From positions 1,467,501-1,531,500 of the forward strand of contig LANB01000001.1 in NCBI GenBank assembly GCA_000964245.1: a DNA stretch of 64,000 nt, given 5' to 3'. Each line of letters starts with the position of its first letter. Within the stretch, counting starts at the first letter, position 1. The DNA comes from Cellvibrionaceae bacterium 1162T.S.0a.05. GTDB taxonomy: Bacteria; Pseudomonadota; Gammaproteobacteria; Pseudomonadales; Cellvibrionaceae. A program made the translations under genes and the position numbers. This document shows, in pieces, positions 41,139-50,606 of this stretch. The notes under the pieces were generated by a model that worked only from the letters and a program-made list of their open reading frames with translations, had not been told where the DNA came from and searched no databases.

Positions 41139-41731
41139 CAACACTGCCTTTTTCTCAAGCGTGTGAAAATAACAAGGCACCTATACTGGCGGTTTTAAAA
41201 CGCGTTTTAAAAGATTCCCATCAGGTTTTGGAAATTGGTAGCGGTACCGGGCAACACGCCGTCTATTTCTCTGCTCACCTTCCTCATTTGATGTGGCAAC
41301 CCAGCGATCAGCAAGCCTATCTGGACGGTCTTAAATTACGCGTTGAGGCTGAACCACAAAAAAATTTATTCACACCCCTGGAACTCGATGTGCTCAACCC
41401 CATGTGGCCCAAAGGGTTTGATGCTGTCTTCAGTGCAAACACCGCGCATATCATGCCCTGGTCAACAGCCCAACATATGTTGCAGCGCGTCGCGAATAGC
41501 TTGGCGAAAACCGGAATCTTTGCCCTTTACGGTCCGTTTAACTATGAAGGGAAATACACCAGCGAAAGTAATGCTCGTTTTGATGAGTGGTTAAAACAGG
41601 GCGCCGCGCATCAGGGCATCAGGCATTTCGAGGATATTCAGGCACAACTTGAAAACTGTGGCATGCGACTGCTGGAAGATAACGCACTGCCGGCGAATAA
41701 TCGCCTACTCGTTTTTCAAAAACATCAGTGA
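41135..41731 (+). CDS. DUF938 SAM-dependent methyltransferase
   Basis: 198 residues. Class I methyltransferase motif I is VLEIGSGTGQHAVYFSAHLP; motif region PLELDVLNPMWP and FSANTAHIMPW are the DUF938 hallmark. The opening PFSQACENNKAPILAVL is characteristic too. Substrate unknown. It overlaps the preceding gene by ATGA and its 3' end overlaps the convergent small membrane gene by 7 bases. Confidence 0.88.
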   Translation: MTTLPFSQACENNKAPILAVLKRVLKDSHQVLEIGSGTGQHAVYFSAHLPHLMWQPSDQQAYLDGLKLRVEAEPQKNLFTPLELDVLNPMWPKGFDAVFSANTAHIMPWSTAQHMLQRVANSLAKTGIFALYGPFNYEGKYTSESNARFDEWLKQGAAHQGIRHFEDIQAQLENCGMRLLEDNALPANNRLLVFQKHQ

Positions 41732-41991
41732 AGATTACGCAAACGATACAAGGCATTTTTAACCGCCTGCTTGCGGGAGATTTTAGGTCGTAACTCTTGT
41801 TCCTGCGCGATCAAACGCTCAAAGCGTCCTTCATCTCCTCGGCACATTTCAAGTAACGACTGCTCCGGGTTAATATCACGCCGGTCAAGTTCCTCAACCG
41901 GCGCTCGCTCTTCCTGGCGGGCTTGCCTACCAATATACGCAATACCCAGTATGAGCAAAACAACAACGACAAGCGCAATCAATATTGCCAT
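41725..41991 (-). CDS. Small single-pass membrane protein
   Basis: 88 residues from the ATG at 41991, which overlaps the symporter stop by one base on the minus strand (TAATG). N-terminal membrane helix (MAILIALVVVVLLILGIAYIG), then a charged cytoplasmic tail ending RKQAVKNALYRLRNLH. Likely co-translated with the symporter gene. Function unknown; an upstream in-frame extension to 42069 lies inside the symporter gene and is unlikely. Confidence 0.68.
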   Translation of the reverse strand: MAILIALVVVVLLILGIAYIGRQARQEERAPVEELDRRDINPEQSLLEMCRGDEGRFERLIAQEQELRPKISRKQAVKNALYRLRNLH

Positions 41992-43298
41992 TAGTTCGAA
42001 CTGGTTTCCCGGTATTCCTTGAATAACTCTTTTTCGCCTTCTGAGCTGGCGACGATGGTTGTACAACAACTATCACTGAACACATTCACTGCCGTTCGCA
42101 ACATATCAAGAATACGATCGGTGATTAATAACAAGCCAATTCCCTCTGCCGGTAAGCCGATCGCACCGAGAATAACAACAATCGCGACCAGACTCGCAGA
42201 AGGAATACCTGCAACGCCGACCGAGGTTAACAGCGCAAACAAGACAATTGTGAATTGTGTTACCAAACCCAATTCCAGTCCGTAAGCCTGGGCAATAAAC
42301 ATTGCAGCGACACATTCGTACAGTGCCGTTCCATCCATGTTAATGGTCGCACCCATTGGCAATACAAAGGAGGTGGTGCGATTACTGACACCTGCTGACG
42401 TTTCCATACATCGCATGGTGATCGGTAAGGTCCCTGAAGACGACGCTGTTGAAAAAGCCGTGAGTAAGGCCGGTGCCATCGCTTTGTACTGGTTGATGGG
42501 GTTCACCCTGGCGACAAAATACAAAAGCAAGGGCATGGTAACAAACGCGTGAAAAGCCAAAGCCCCAAGCACCGTCAGGAAAAATTTCAATATATTTGCA
42601 CCACCGGCAAACCCGGCCTCGGCCACCGTGACCGTTATCAATCCGAATACCCCGAGCGGAGCAAACTTCATAATAAACATGGTCATTCCCATCATGGTGT
42701 CGAACACACCTTGCCAGAATTTCACCATGACATCGCGATATTCACTTTCAATACGCAGCATAAAAAAGCCAAATAACAGGCCAAAGCAAATTAAGCCCAG
42801 CATTTGCCCCTGCGCCGCAGCAGCTACAATGTTTGGCGGCACCATACGCAAAAATATTTTCGCGATATCCCCACCACCCTTGCCTTCGACTTTCTGTAAT
42901 TCTTTTTCTACGTCTTCCGCCGGGCTCAGGTTTAGTAAATAACCGGCCGCTTCACCATCCGGTGTTTGGCCTGGCGCAATCGAATTTACAAAAATCAAAC
43001 CCACCATAATGGCGAGAAAACTGGATAACAGGTAGTAGGAAATGGTTTTAAAACCAAGACGTCCAATGCCTTCGCCCGTTCCCATACTCGCCATACCACA
43101 AATAATGGATGCAAGAATCAGCGGGACAATGATCATTTTAAGACCATTCATAAACATCTTGCCGAGAAAGCTCATAAAGGCAATGGTGTCATCCGCAGCA
43201 GCCACGCCATTTTCATTCATGACACGTAAGATATAGCCAACAATAAAAGCCGCGCCGATAGCAATAAGAATTTGCCAATGTAATTTTAATTTGAACAT
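41991..43298 (-). CDS. Dicarboxylate/amino acid:cation symporter (DAACS family)
   Basis: 435 residues with about eight membrane helices and two re-entrant loops. The family signatures are clear: serine-rich AFSTASSSGTLPITMRCME (hairpin 1), the FVLPMGATINMDGTALYE motif (TM7 NMDGT) and SVGVAGIPSASLVAIVVIL (hairpin 2). Takes up acidic amino acids or C4-dicarboxylates with sodium or protons at the inner membrane. Exact substrate cannot be told. Coupled to the small membrane gene downstream. Confidence 0.93.
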   Translation of the reverse strand: MFKLKLHWQILIAIGAAFIVGYILRVMNENGVAAADDTIAFMSFLGKMFMNGLKMIIVPLILASIICGMASMGTGEGIGRLGFKTISYYLLSSFLAIMVGLIFVNSIAPGQTPDGEAAGYLLNLSPAEDVEKELQKVEGKGGGDIAKIFLRMVPPNIVAAAAQGQMLGLICFGLLFGFFMLRIESEYRDVMVKFWQGVFDTMMGMTMFIMKFAPLGVFGLITVTVAEAGFAGGANILKFFLTVLGALAFHAFVTMPLLLYFVARVNPINQYKAMAPALLTAFSTASSSGTLPITMRCMETSAGVSNRTTSFVLPMGATINMDGTALYECVAAMFIAQAYGLELGLVTQFTIVLFALLTSVGVAGIPSASLVAIVVILGAIGLPAEGIGLLLITDRILDMLRTAVNVFSDSCCTTIVASSEGEKELFKEYRETSSN

Positions 43299-43377
43299 AG
43301 AGTTAACCGAGATGTCGTGAAGCGTTTAAGTTGTTTCCTGATTATTTTTCTTTAGCCATGATGAAGAAAACTAAACA

Positions 43378-43872
43378 TCACTGCTCTTTTAAACGGAGTT
43401 GCCAATAAGCGACGTCGAGCCACTTTCCAAACTTGAAACCAATTTCCTTAAAGTGCCCCACTTTTTCAAAACCGGCATCAACTTGCATTTTTTCACTGGC
43501 GGGGTTTGGCAAGGCTACCCCCGCGATAATGACATGGAAATCACGTTCCCTGAGCTCAGCAATCAAAGCGCGATATAAACGCTTGCCCCAGCCTCGCCCC
43601 GAAAAACGTTTGTCGAGGTAACAGGATACCTCCACGGAATTGCGATAAGCACAGCGTGCCGCCCAGGGCGAACCGTAGGCATAACCTACCACTTCATTAT
43701 TATCGACGCCGACTAACCAGGGAAAGCGATCAGTATAATTTTTTACGCGCTCTGCTAACTGCTCCAGGCTGAGGGGGCTTTCTTCAAACGTGATGGTGCT
43801 GTGTTCAACATAGTGATTGTAGATAGCGCGAATACTTTCAAGGTGCTCTTCGCGACAGTGAACAATTTCCAT
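43378..43872 (-). CDS. GNAT acetyltransferase, phosphinothricin acetyltransferase-like
   Basis: 164 residues from the ATG at 43872 (a GTG at 43878 adds two). The family pattern is good: IRAIYNHYVEHSTITFEESP, WLVGVDNNEVVGYAYGSPW, VSCYLDKRFSGRGWGKRLY (acetyl-CoA loop) and FHVIIAGVALPNPASEKM. Members acetylate phosphinothricin, methionine sulfoximine or related amino acid analogues. It sits where pseudomonads carry ubiC, divergent from ubiA. Confidence 0.87.
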   Translation of the reverse strand: MEIVHCREEHLESIRAIYNHYVEHSTITFEESPLSLEQLAERVKNYTDRFPWLVGVDNNEVVGYAYGSPWAARCAYRNSVEVSCYLDKRFSGRGWGKRLYRALIAELRERDFHVIIAGVALPNPASEKMQVDAGFEKVGHFKEIGFKFGKWLDVAYWQLRLKEQ

Positions 43873-43944
43873 AGACACACTCTCTGCAAGCGGTTGAAAA
43901 AGCGTTTTCCAGCAAAGGCAACAATAACACGTTAAAATGCCGCG

Positions 43945-44820
43945 ATGTCAAAGAAACGCAAGCAAAAACTCCAACACTATTTTGCCCTGATGCGCCTTAA
44001 CAAGCCCATTGGAACCTATCTTGTTCTGTGGCCCACGCTTTGGGCCTTGTGGCTGGCGGCAGAAGGCACCCCACGCCTCGATATTTTGATTATTTTTATC
44101 CTGGGTGTTGTCCTGATGCGCTCCGCAGGTTGCGTGATCAACGACTTCGCCGACCGTAATATTGACGGCCATGTACAACGGACCAAATCGCGACCCCTGA
44201 TCACCGGCGAGGTCAGCAAGAAAGAAGCTCTGGGCCTCTTCCTTGTTTTAATTACCCTGGCGTTTATTCTGGTGCTGTTTACTAACAGTCTCACTATCAA
44301 ACTCTCCCTGGGTGCGCTGTTTTTGGCTGCGGTCTACCCTTTTATGAAGCGCTATACCCACATTCCCCAGGTAGTGCTCGGCGCAGCCTTTGCGTGGTCT
44401 GTGCCCATGGCTTTTGCCGCGCAGAAAGGCGAAATTGTCGCGCCTTTATGGGTTCTGTATACGGCTGTCGTCTTGTGGACGGTGGCTTACGATACTTTCT
44501 ATGCCATGGTGGACCGGGAAGACGACCTCAAAATTGGCGTGAAGTCCACGGCCATCCTGTTCGGTGAAATGGACCGCATGATGACAGCCAGCTTGCAGAT
44601 TATGGCCCTCATTGCACTCGCGATGGTCGGTCAGCGCTTTGCCCTCGGTAGCTATTATTATGGCGGGCTCGCCCTGGCAGCCTGTCTCTTTCTTTACCAA
44701 CAATGGCTCATTAAGGATAGGGACCCAAAGCGCTGTTTTCAGGCGTTTCTCAATAACAACTGGGTGGGGATGCTGATTTTTGGTGGAATAGTGGTCGATT
44801 ACGCGCTCAAATCAGCCTAA
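43945..44820 (+). CDS. ubiA: 4-hydroxybenzoate polyprenyltransferase
   Basis: Attaches the polyprenyl tail to 4-hydroxybenzoate in ubiquinone synthesis, in the inner membrane. 291 residues, about eight membrane helices. The two aspartate motifs are [19 protein letters not shown] (first) and [20 protein letters not shown] (second). The start [10 protein letters not shown] and the [21 protein letters not shown] helix are typical UbiA. The chorismate lyase gene ubiC, often adjacent, is not in the window. Followed by phoB, as in Pseudomonas. Confidence 0.96.
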   Translation: MSKKRKQKLQHYFALMRLNKPIGTYLVLWPTLWALWLAAEGTPRLDILIIFILGVVLMRSAGCVINDFADRNIDGHVQRTKSRPLITGEVSKKEALGLFLVLITLAFILVLFTNSLTIKLSLGALFLAAVYPFMKRYTHIPQVVLGAAFAWSVPMAFAAQKGEIVAPLWVLYTAVVLWTVAYDTFYAMVDREDDLKIGVKSTAILFGEMDRMMTASLQIMALIALAMVGQRFALGSYYYGGLALAACLFLYQQWLIKDRDPKRCFQAFLNNNWVGMLIFGGIVVDYALKSA

Positions 44821-44839
44821 ACTGGGAAATATTACGGGC

Positions 44840-44873
44840 TTGTAACAAAACCGACATATTTCTTTTGAATAAT
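44840..44873 (+). promoter_or_regulatory. Candidate Pho box and -10 for phoBR
   Basis: TTGTAACAAAACCGACAT at 44840-44857 matches the CTGTCATAAAACTGTCAT Pho consensus at 13 of 18 positions. After a 10-base gap, AATAAT (44868-44873) forms the -10. The same box-to-minus-10 spacing is seen at the porin promoter. It lies 38 bases before the phoB start. Confidence 0.65.
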
Positions 44874-44910
44874 TTGCGCTCGAATCAACTGAAGATGTAA
44901 AGATTTCAGC

Positions 44911-45606
44911 ATGAATAAAACTATCCTGGTCGTCGACGATGAAACCCCCATTCGCGACATGTTGCGCCTGGCCCTTGAAATGGCCGACTACACGGTACTC
45001 GAAGCCGGTGATGCCCAGCAGGCTCACAGTCTGATCATCGACAAGAAGCCGGACATGATCCTTCTGGATTGGATGTTACCCGGCACCAGTGGTATCGAGC
45101 TCGCCCGCCGCTTAAAGCGCGAGGAGCTCACGCAAAAAATCCCCATCATCATGCTTACCGCAAAAAGCGAAGAGGACAATAAAATTCAGGGGCTCGAATT
45201 GGGTGCCGATGACTACATCACCAAGCCTTTCTCGCCACGTGAATTAATTGCCCGATTGAAAGCGGTATTGCGCCGCGCTGATGCCAGCGAAATCAATGAA
45301 CCGATTAAAATCGGCGCCTTGTGTCTGGACCCCGCCTCCCATCGCGTCACCATCGACGATGTCCCGGTGCAGCTCGGGCCCACAGAGTTTCGCTTGCTGG
45401 AATTCTTTTTGACCCATCAGGAAAGGGTCTACACCCGCAATCAATTGCTCGATCACGTCTGGGGTGGCAATGTCTACGTCGAGGAGCGAACGATAGATGT
45501 GCATATTCGTCGTCTTCGCAAAGCATTAACCCTTGAAGGTCACGACCGTTTTATTCAAACTGTACGCGGTGCTGGCTACCGCTTCTCAAGCAAGGTCGCC
45601 GTTTAA
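44911..45606 (+). CDS. phoB: Phosphate regulon response regulator PhoB
   Basis: 231 residues: receiver domain with phospho-acceptor Asp53 (ILLDWMLPG) and a winged-helix DNA-binding domain (LGPTEFRLLEFFLTHQERVYTRNQLLDHVWG). It is the OmpR/PhoB type. It activates phosphate-starvation genes through Pho boxes. The 40-base gap to phoR and the Pst genes 14 kb away identify it as the true PhoB rather than another OmpR-family member. Confidence 0.96.
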   Translation: MNKTILVVDDETPIRDMLRLALEMADYTVLEAGDAQQAHSLIIDKKPDMILLDWMLPGTSGIELARRLKREELTQKIPIIMLTAKSEEDNKIQGLELGADDYITKPFSPRELIARLKAVLRRADASEINEPIKIGALCLDPASHRVTIDDVPVQLGPTEFRLLEFFLTHQERVYTRNQLLDHVWGGNVYVEERTIDVHIRRLRKALTLEGHDRFIQTVRGAGYRFSSKVAV

Positions 45607-45645
45607 AGCCCACTTCGCTTTTAACTCTGTCCAGATCGGGACGTT

Positions 45646-46959
45646 ATGGATCGTAAAGGTTTAGCTTACGAGCTCCGTTGGCTCGCGCTTTTTGTTTTTA
45701 TCGGCGGAATCATTGGCCTCGCTCTGGAAGCCCTGCGTGTTTGCCTTGGCCTCGCGGTATTTCTCTTCCTGATTTGGCATTTTTACAAGCTCAAGAAGTT
45801 TGAAGAGTGGGTCATTTCCATTCGCCGAATGAAAAAGCCCGTACATAACTTCGACGGCATTTGGGCAGAAATCGCCGACGACATCACGCGTCTCAGCAAC
45901 CGCTACCAAAAAGACAAATTGCGCCTGCAAGCGGTGGTATCGCGCGTACAGGAAATGACCTCAGCCCTCACCGATGCGGTTATCCTGTTGGACTCCCAGG
46001 GCAACATTGAATGGTGGAACACCGCCGCGCAAATGATGTTTGATTTTCGTAATATCGACCTCGGCCACAAACTGATCAACCTCATTCGCCACCCCCGCTT
46101 TATCCACTACTTTGAGGACGGCGATTACAGCGAGCCCCTCGATATCGATTCAATCAAGAAAAACGGTCAACGTTTGCAATTCCAGATCCACCTTTTTGGA
46201 CACGGCGACAAATTGGTGATCGTTCGCGATGCCACCCGCGTATACAAACTTGAACAAATGCGTCGTGACTTCGTGGCCAACGTCAGTCATGAATTGCGTA
46301 CCCCACTTACTGTCCTGCATGGCTATCTTGAAACTATGGCGGACAACCCGGACCTGCCCAAGGGCTTCGAAAAAGCCATTGTGCAAATGCAAAGCCAGGG
46401 CGAGCGCATGCGCATTTTGATTGAGGATTTAATTACCCTCACCAAGTTGGAAACCGATGAGCGCGAAACCCATTTCGAAGAGGTCCATTTGGCCAGCATG
46501 ATCACAACAATCTTTAATGATGCCCGCGCTTTAATCGGTGACAGGGAACATGAGTTTACTGTGAAAGGCGATACCGAAGTGAAAATCAAAGGTAACGAAA
46601 AAGAAGTTCGCAGCGCGATCAGCAACCTCGTTTTTAATGCCATCAACTATTCACCGAAGAAAATCGAAGTGACGGTAAAAATTAAAAAGACACATACCAG
46701 TGTTGCTGTCGCTGTCAGGGATAAAGGCATTGGTATTGATCCCAAACACTTGCCGCGCCTGACTGAACGTTTTTACCGTGTTGACAGTGGCCGCACAACC
46801 GCACTCGGTGGAACCGGGCTTGGCCTTGCTATCGTCAAACACGTGCTCTTGCGTCACGATGCTGAACTGAAGGTTCGCAGCATGCCAGGCAAGGGCTCGA
46901 CCTTTACTTGTCACTTCCCACTCAGTCGTCTGGTAGAAAGCGAAGAACACGCCGCGTGA
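45646..46959 (+). CDS. phoR: Phosphate regulon sensor histidine kinase PhoR
   Basis: 437 residues. Two N-terminal membrane helices (about 10-45), a linker, a PAS domain (about 100-200), DHp with His215 (NVSHELRTPLTVLHGYLE) and an HATPase domain (NLVFNAINYS, DKGIGIDPKHL, GGTGLGLAIVKHV). Short periplasmic region, as in all PhoR, which senses phosphate through PstSCAB-PhoU. The stop overlaps the next gene start by four bases (GTGA). Confidence 0.96.
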   Translation: MDRKGLAYELRWLALFVFIGGIIGLALEALRVCLGLAVFLFLIWHFYKLKKFEEWVISIRRMKKPVHNFDGIWAEIADDITRLSNRYQKDKLRLQAVVSRVQEMTSALTDAVILLDSQGNIEWWNTAAQMMFDFRNIDLGHKLINLIRHPRFIHYFEDGDYSEPLDIDSIKKNGQRLQFQIHLFGHGDKLVIVRDATRVYKLEQMRRDFVANVSHELRTPLTVLHGYLETMADNPDLPKGFEKAIVQMQSQGERMRILIEDLITLTKLETDERETHFEEVHLASMITTIFNDARALIGDREHEFTVKGDTEVKIKGNEKEVRSAISNLVFNAINYSPKKIEVTVKIKKTHTSVAVAVRDKGIGIDPKHLPRLTERFYRVDSGRTTALGGTGLGLAIVKHVLLRHDAELKVRSMPGKGSTFTCHFPLSRLVESEEHAA

Positions 46960-48116
46960 CAATTCGCGCACTGACTTCCATTAAAGACATTCCCGCCACA
47001 ACCTGGGACGCGCTCTGGTCAGACTACCCTTTTACCCGTCATGCCTTTTTATTGGCGCTCGAAGAAAGTGCTGCAACCACGGAAGAAAGTGGGTGGCAAG
47101 TTAGTCATGTGATATACGAACACAAGGGTGAGGTACTCGCTGCCCTGCCCTTGTATTTAAAAACGCATTCCTGGGGTGAATATGTTTTTGATTGGGCCTG
47201 GGCTGATGCCTTTCAAGCGCATGGTTTACCCTACTACCCCAAACTGCTCGCCGCCATTCCTTTTACGCCGGCAACGGGCCCACGAATCGGCTTAAAGAAA
47301 GGCCTCGACAATAGCGCCACCGTGGTTGAATCTCTACTCCGCTACTGTATCGACATGAAACACTGGGAAAACGCCTCCAGTTTTCATTTGCTTTTCCCTG
47401 AACGCCACATTCGTTTTCATGATTTACCGCTTATAGAAAGGCAAGGTTATCAGTTTCACTGGTTTAATCAGGGCTATCGCCATTTTGATGAGTTTCTTGA
47501 AAATTTTTCCTCGCGAAAACGCAAAAATATTAAAAAAGAACGCGCACGCGCCCACGCTCATGGCTTAACGTTTGTAACCCAACGGGGGGATCAACTTAGC
47601 GCCGATGACTGGAATCAATTTTTTCTTTTTTACCATACGACTTACCTAAAACGCAGTGGACGCTACGGCTATTTGAATAAAAACTTTTTCCAGAATCTTG
47701 GCAAAACCATGGGCGATGCACTCTTTGTCGTCTCCGCCAAAAAAGGTGACACCCCCATTGCAATGTCCCTTTTTTTTGAAGACAAGGACACACTCTACGG
47801 TCGCTATTGGGGCTGCAGTGAGGAGTTGGACTGTTTACATTTTGAATTGTGTTACTACCAGGGCATCGACTACGCAATTAACGAGGGCCTGCAACGTTTT
47901 GATTCGGGCGCACAAGGTGAACATAAAATACAACGCGGCTTTATCCCGGTGTTAACTCGCTCCTTTCACCACCTCAGACATGAAGAGTTTCAACTCGCTA
48001 TCGCGCAGTTTTGCCGCCAGGAAAAAGCGCATCTCGCTCACTATATTGACGAAGCACGCCAGGCCTTGCCCTTCAAAGAGGGTGTTGAGTTGGTCGACAG
48101 TCGCATTCTGCTTTAA
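46956..48116 (+). CDS. GNAT/FemAB-like acyltransferase (COG3146, DUF482)
   Basis: 386 residues from the GTG at 46956, which overlaps the phoR stop as GTGA; a start at 46908 would lie inside phoR in another frame. The COG3146 pattern is clear: TWDALWSDYPFTRHAFLLALEES, SSRKRKNIKKERARA, TYLKRSGRYGYLNKNFF, GRYWGCSEELDCLHFELCYYQGI and FDSGAQGEHKIQRGF. Family members resemble FemAB peptidyltransferases but no substrate is known. Probably co-transcribed with phoBR, hence phosphate-linked. Confidence 0.85.
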   Translation: MTIRALTSIKDIPATTWDALWSDYPFTRHAFLLALEESAATTEESGWQVSHVIYEHKGEVLAALPLYLKTHSWGEYVFDWAWADAFQAHGLPYYPKLLAAIPFTPATGPRIGLKKGLDNSATVVESLLRYCIDMKHWENASSFHLLFPERHIRFHDLPLIERQGYQFHWFNQGYRHFDEFLENFSSRKRKNIKKERARAHAHGLTFVTQRGDQLSADDWNQFFLFYHTTYLKRSGRYGYLNKNFFQNLGKTMGDALFVVSAKKGDTPIAMSLFFEDKDTLYGRYWGCSEELDCLHFELCYYQGIDYAINEGLQRFDSGAQGEHKIQRGFIPVLTRSFHHLRHEEFQLAIAQFCRQEKAHLAHYIDEARQALPFKEGVELVDSRILL

Positions 48117-48125
48117 TGGCTTGCG

Positions 48126-49028
48126 CTACGTTCGGGACGCTGCGCCAGTCTTAAAACTGCTCACATAGGCTTTTTTTATTTCTTCAGACAGGGCAGTGGT
48201 TCCCGGCCCCGGGCTTGTCGTTGATAAAATTAAATGCAAGGGAATGGTTCTGCGATTGAAATTTTCGATATTCAAAGTCACCAGCTTTCCTTCTCGCAAC
48301 AGCCGACGGATTTTCGCCTGCGGTAAAAATGCAAAACCCAGGCCCTCGGTCACAATTTCGATACTCGTTGACATTTGACTCACCGTCCAACGCTGATCCG
48401 CACTGAGCCAACCCGCATCCTGCTCCCGCCGCGTGCCCGTATCCCGCACAACAATTTGTCGCCACTGGCTCAAGGCATCTTCACTGATACTCTCAGTTTG
48501 CGCCAGCGGGTGAGTGGGGCTCACAACCGGCAACATATGTGCATCGCCCAAATGAAAACCCACAAAGCCCACGGGAATACGACCGACGAGAACAATATGG
48601 GCTTTGCGTGTAAGCAGCGCCTCTTCCGTACCGGACAAGGTCGTCTCCAGAATACGCACCCGTGTGTGCGGGCTTCGGTCAGAGAAAGATTGCAGCGCAC
48701 AATAGAGGGGTTCCAGATGGTAAAGCGCATCAACCGCCACGCTAACCTCCGCTTCCCAGCCCCGCGCCAGGTAGGCTGCACTGTCCTCAATATCTTCTGC
48801 GCGTTTCAAGAGGGTCAACGCCTGCCGGTAGAGCACTTTACCTAATTCCGTAACTTCTGCTTTTCGACCCTGTAAATGCAAAACCGGGGCAGGCAGGCGC
48901 TGACGCAATTGCTCCAGGGTATAGCTGACGCTGCTTTGGCTCTTGTTCAGCCGCTCTGCGGCCTTTGCAAAGCTGCCTTCCTCCACTACCGCAACAAAGG
49001 CCGCCCACTGTTCCAGGTTAACTTTCAT
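48126..49028 (-). CDS. LysR-family transcriptional regulator
   Basis: 300 residues: helix-turn-helix (FVAVVEEGSFAKAAERLNKSQSSVS) and a substrate-binding domain with no Cys pair, so not OxyR-like. Divergent from the azoreductase gene over 115 bases, the usual arrangement for a LysR protein and its target. It may respond to an electrophile or quinone; this is inferred from the azoreductase and pirin neighbours. Convergent with the acyltransferase gene. Confidence 0.9.
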   Translation of the reverse strand: MKVNLEQWAAFVAVVEEGSFAKAAERLNKSQSSVSYTLEQLRQRLPAPVLHLQGRKAEVTELGKVLYRQALTLLKRAEDIEDSAAYLARGWEAEVSVAVDALYHLEPLYCALQSFSDRSPHTRVRILETTLSGTEEALLTRKAHIVLVGRIPVGFVGFHLGDAHMLPVVSPTHPLAQTESISEDALSQWRQIVVRDTGTRREQDAGWLSADQRWTVSQMSTSIEIVTEGLGFAFLPQAKIRRLLREGKLVTLNIENFNRRTIPLHLILSTTSPGPGTTALSEEIKKAYVSSFKTGAASRT

Positions 49029-49143
49029 ATATCTAATATTTCGATCAATTTAAACCAATATATCGCACATTTGATCGGAATACTTAATTTATTCTACATC
49101 CAGCTTCAACAACCCGTTCAACACATTGCAGAGGGCTCAGCTT

Positions 49144-49728
49144 ATGAGCAAACAAATACTTCATATCGACAGCAGCATCTTTGGTGCCAAGGGCTATTCC
49201 AGCCAACTCAGTGCAGAGCTGGTAGCCAAATTACAACATGAATTAGGCGACACCACTTTGACCTACCATTCGCTTGCGGAAGAAAACGTTCCACATTTCA
49301 GTGCGCAAACAATCGCAGACATCGGCGAGGGGGCTGCCGACTTGGCCGACCGTTTTATCAATGAGGTTCAGGCAGCGGATTATCTGGTGCTGTCTGCGCC
49401 GATGTATAACTTCGCGGTGCCCAGCCAATTGAAATCCTGGTTCGATTACATTGCACGCGCTGGTGTCACCTTTAAATACGGTGAAAACGGCCCTGTCGGC
49501 TTGTTGAAAAACAAGAAGGTGTACGTGGTCACCACGCGCGGCGGCTTCCATCGAAATTCCAACACCGACAGCGAAAGCCAGTGGCTGAAAACCATGCTTG
49601 GCTTTTTGGGTATGAATGATGTTGAATTCATCTACGCCGAAGGCTTAAATATCGAGGGCGAAAAAGACAAAGGCTTGTCTGCCGCCAAACAACATATCAC
49701 TGCCATTACATCGAAGGAGGTGGCTTAA
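49144..49728 (+). CDS. azoR: FMN-dependent NADH-azoreductase
   Basis: 194 residues from the ATG at 49144. Flavodoxin-like fold with ILHIDSSIFGAKGYSSQLSAEL (phosphate-binding region), LSAPMYNFAVPSQLKSWFDYIARAG and VTTRGGFH. Reduces azo compounds and quinones with NADH, probably quinone detoxification in nature. One base from the pirin start; LysR-azoR-pirin is a common cluster in proteobacteria. Confidence 0.93.
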   Translation: MSKQILHIDSSIFGAKGYSSQLSAELVAKLQHELGDTTLTYHSLAEENVPHFSAQTIADIGEGAADLADRFINEVQAADYLVLSAPMYNFAVPSQLKSWFDYIARAGVTFKYGENGPVGLLKNKKVYVVTTRGGFHRNSNTDSESQWLKTMLGFLGMNDVEFIYAEGLNIEGEKDKGLSAAKQHITAITSKEVA

Positions 49729-49729
49729 A

Positions 49730-50581
49730 GTGAACCGCAAGGTGATCGAACAAATCCGTGGGCGCCCGGCATCAGACGGTGCCGGTGTCAAACTCACACG
49801 TGTCTTTAGTAACCCGCGTGTCGAGCGCTTTGACCCCTTCCTGATGCTGGATGAGTTTGGCTCGGAGGAGGCCTCGGATTATATCGCTGGCTTTCCACCG
49901 CATCCTCATCGTGGTTTTGAGACCGTCACCTATATGTTGCAAGGCAAAATGGAACACCAGGACCACATGGGCAACGTCGGCCTACTCAATGACAGCGACG
50001 TGCAATGGATGACTGCCGGTAGCGGTATCATTCATTCAGAGATGCCGAAACAAACCGAAGGCAAAATGCGCGGTTTTCAATTGTGGGTGAACTTGCCTGC
50101 GAAAAGAAAAATGGCACCCGCCCACTACCAGGATGTCAGCGGCGATAAGATGCCTGTTTACGATTTCGATTTTGCTAAAGTGAAAGTCATTGCGGGCGCG
50201 ACACTGGTGAACGCGAGAGAGGTCTCCGGTTATTTTGATGTGGTCGATACCGAGGTGCTCTATCTCGATATCGAGTTACACACTAGCGACACGCTGGATA
50301 TAAACCTGAATGCTGATCACAACGCGATGGTTTATGTTTATGACGGAGAAGTGCTGGTGGGCGATAGTGCGGTCGTAACAAGCGCTCAAACCCTTGCGCG
50401 CTTATCCGAAGAAGGAAACTTGCAACTTAAAAATGCAGGTAAACAGGTCAGCCGCTTACTGGTGCTTGCAGGCAAACCCTTGAAGGAGCCTATCGTTCAA
50501 CACGGCCCCTTTGTGATGAATTCACGCGAAGAAATTGAGCAGGCGATCGTCGACTACCAAAATGGCGTATTGACCGCTTGA
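49730..50581 (+). CDS. Pirin-family protein
   Basis: 283 residues, GTG start with a perfect AAGGAGG ribosome site 9 bases before. The bicupin fold is shown by PHPHRGFETVTYMLQGKMEHQDHMGN, holding the conserved metal ligands, WMTAGSGIIHSEMP and the C-terminal half (FVMNSREEI). Bacterial pirins can oxidise quercetin-type flavonoids. Co-transcribed with the azoreductase, suggesting redox defence. Confidence 0.92.
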   Translation: MNRKVIEQIRGRPASDGAGVKLTRVFSNPRVERFDPFLMLDEFGSEEASDYIAGFPPHPHRGFETVTYMLQGKMEHQDHMGNVGLLNDSDVQWMTAGSGIIHSEMPKQTEGKMRGFQLWVNLPAKRKMAPAHYQDVSGDKMPVYDFDFAKVKVIAGATLVNAREVSGYFDVVDTEVLYLDIELHTSDTLDINLNADHNAMVYVYDGEVLVGDSAVVTSAQTLARLSEEGNLQLKNAGKQVSRLLVLAGKPLKEPIVQHGPFVMNSREEIEQAIVDYQNGVLTA

Positions 50582-50606
50582 GTGCCTTTATTCGTTGCTG
50601 AAAAGC

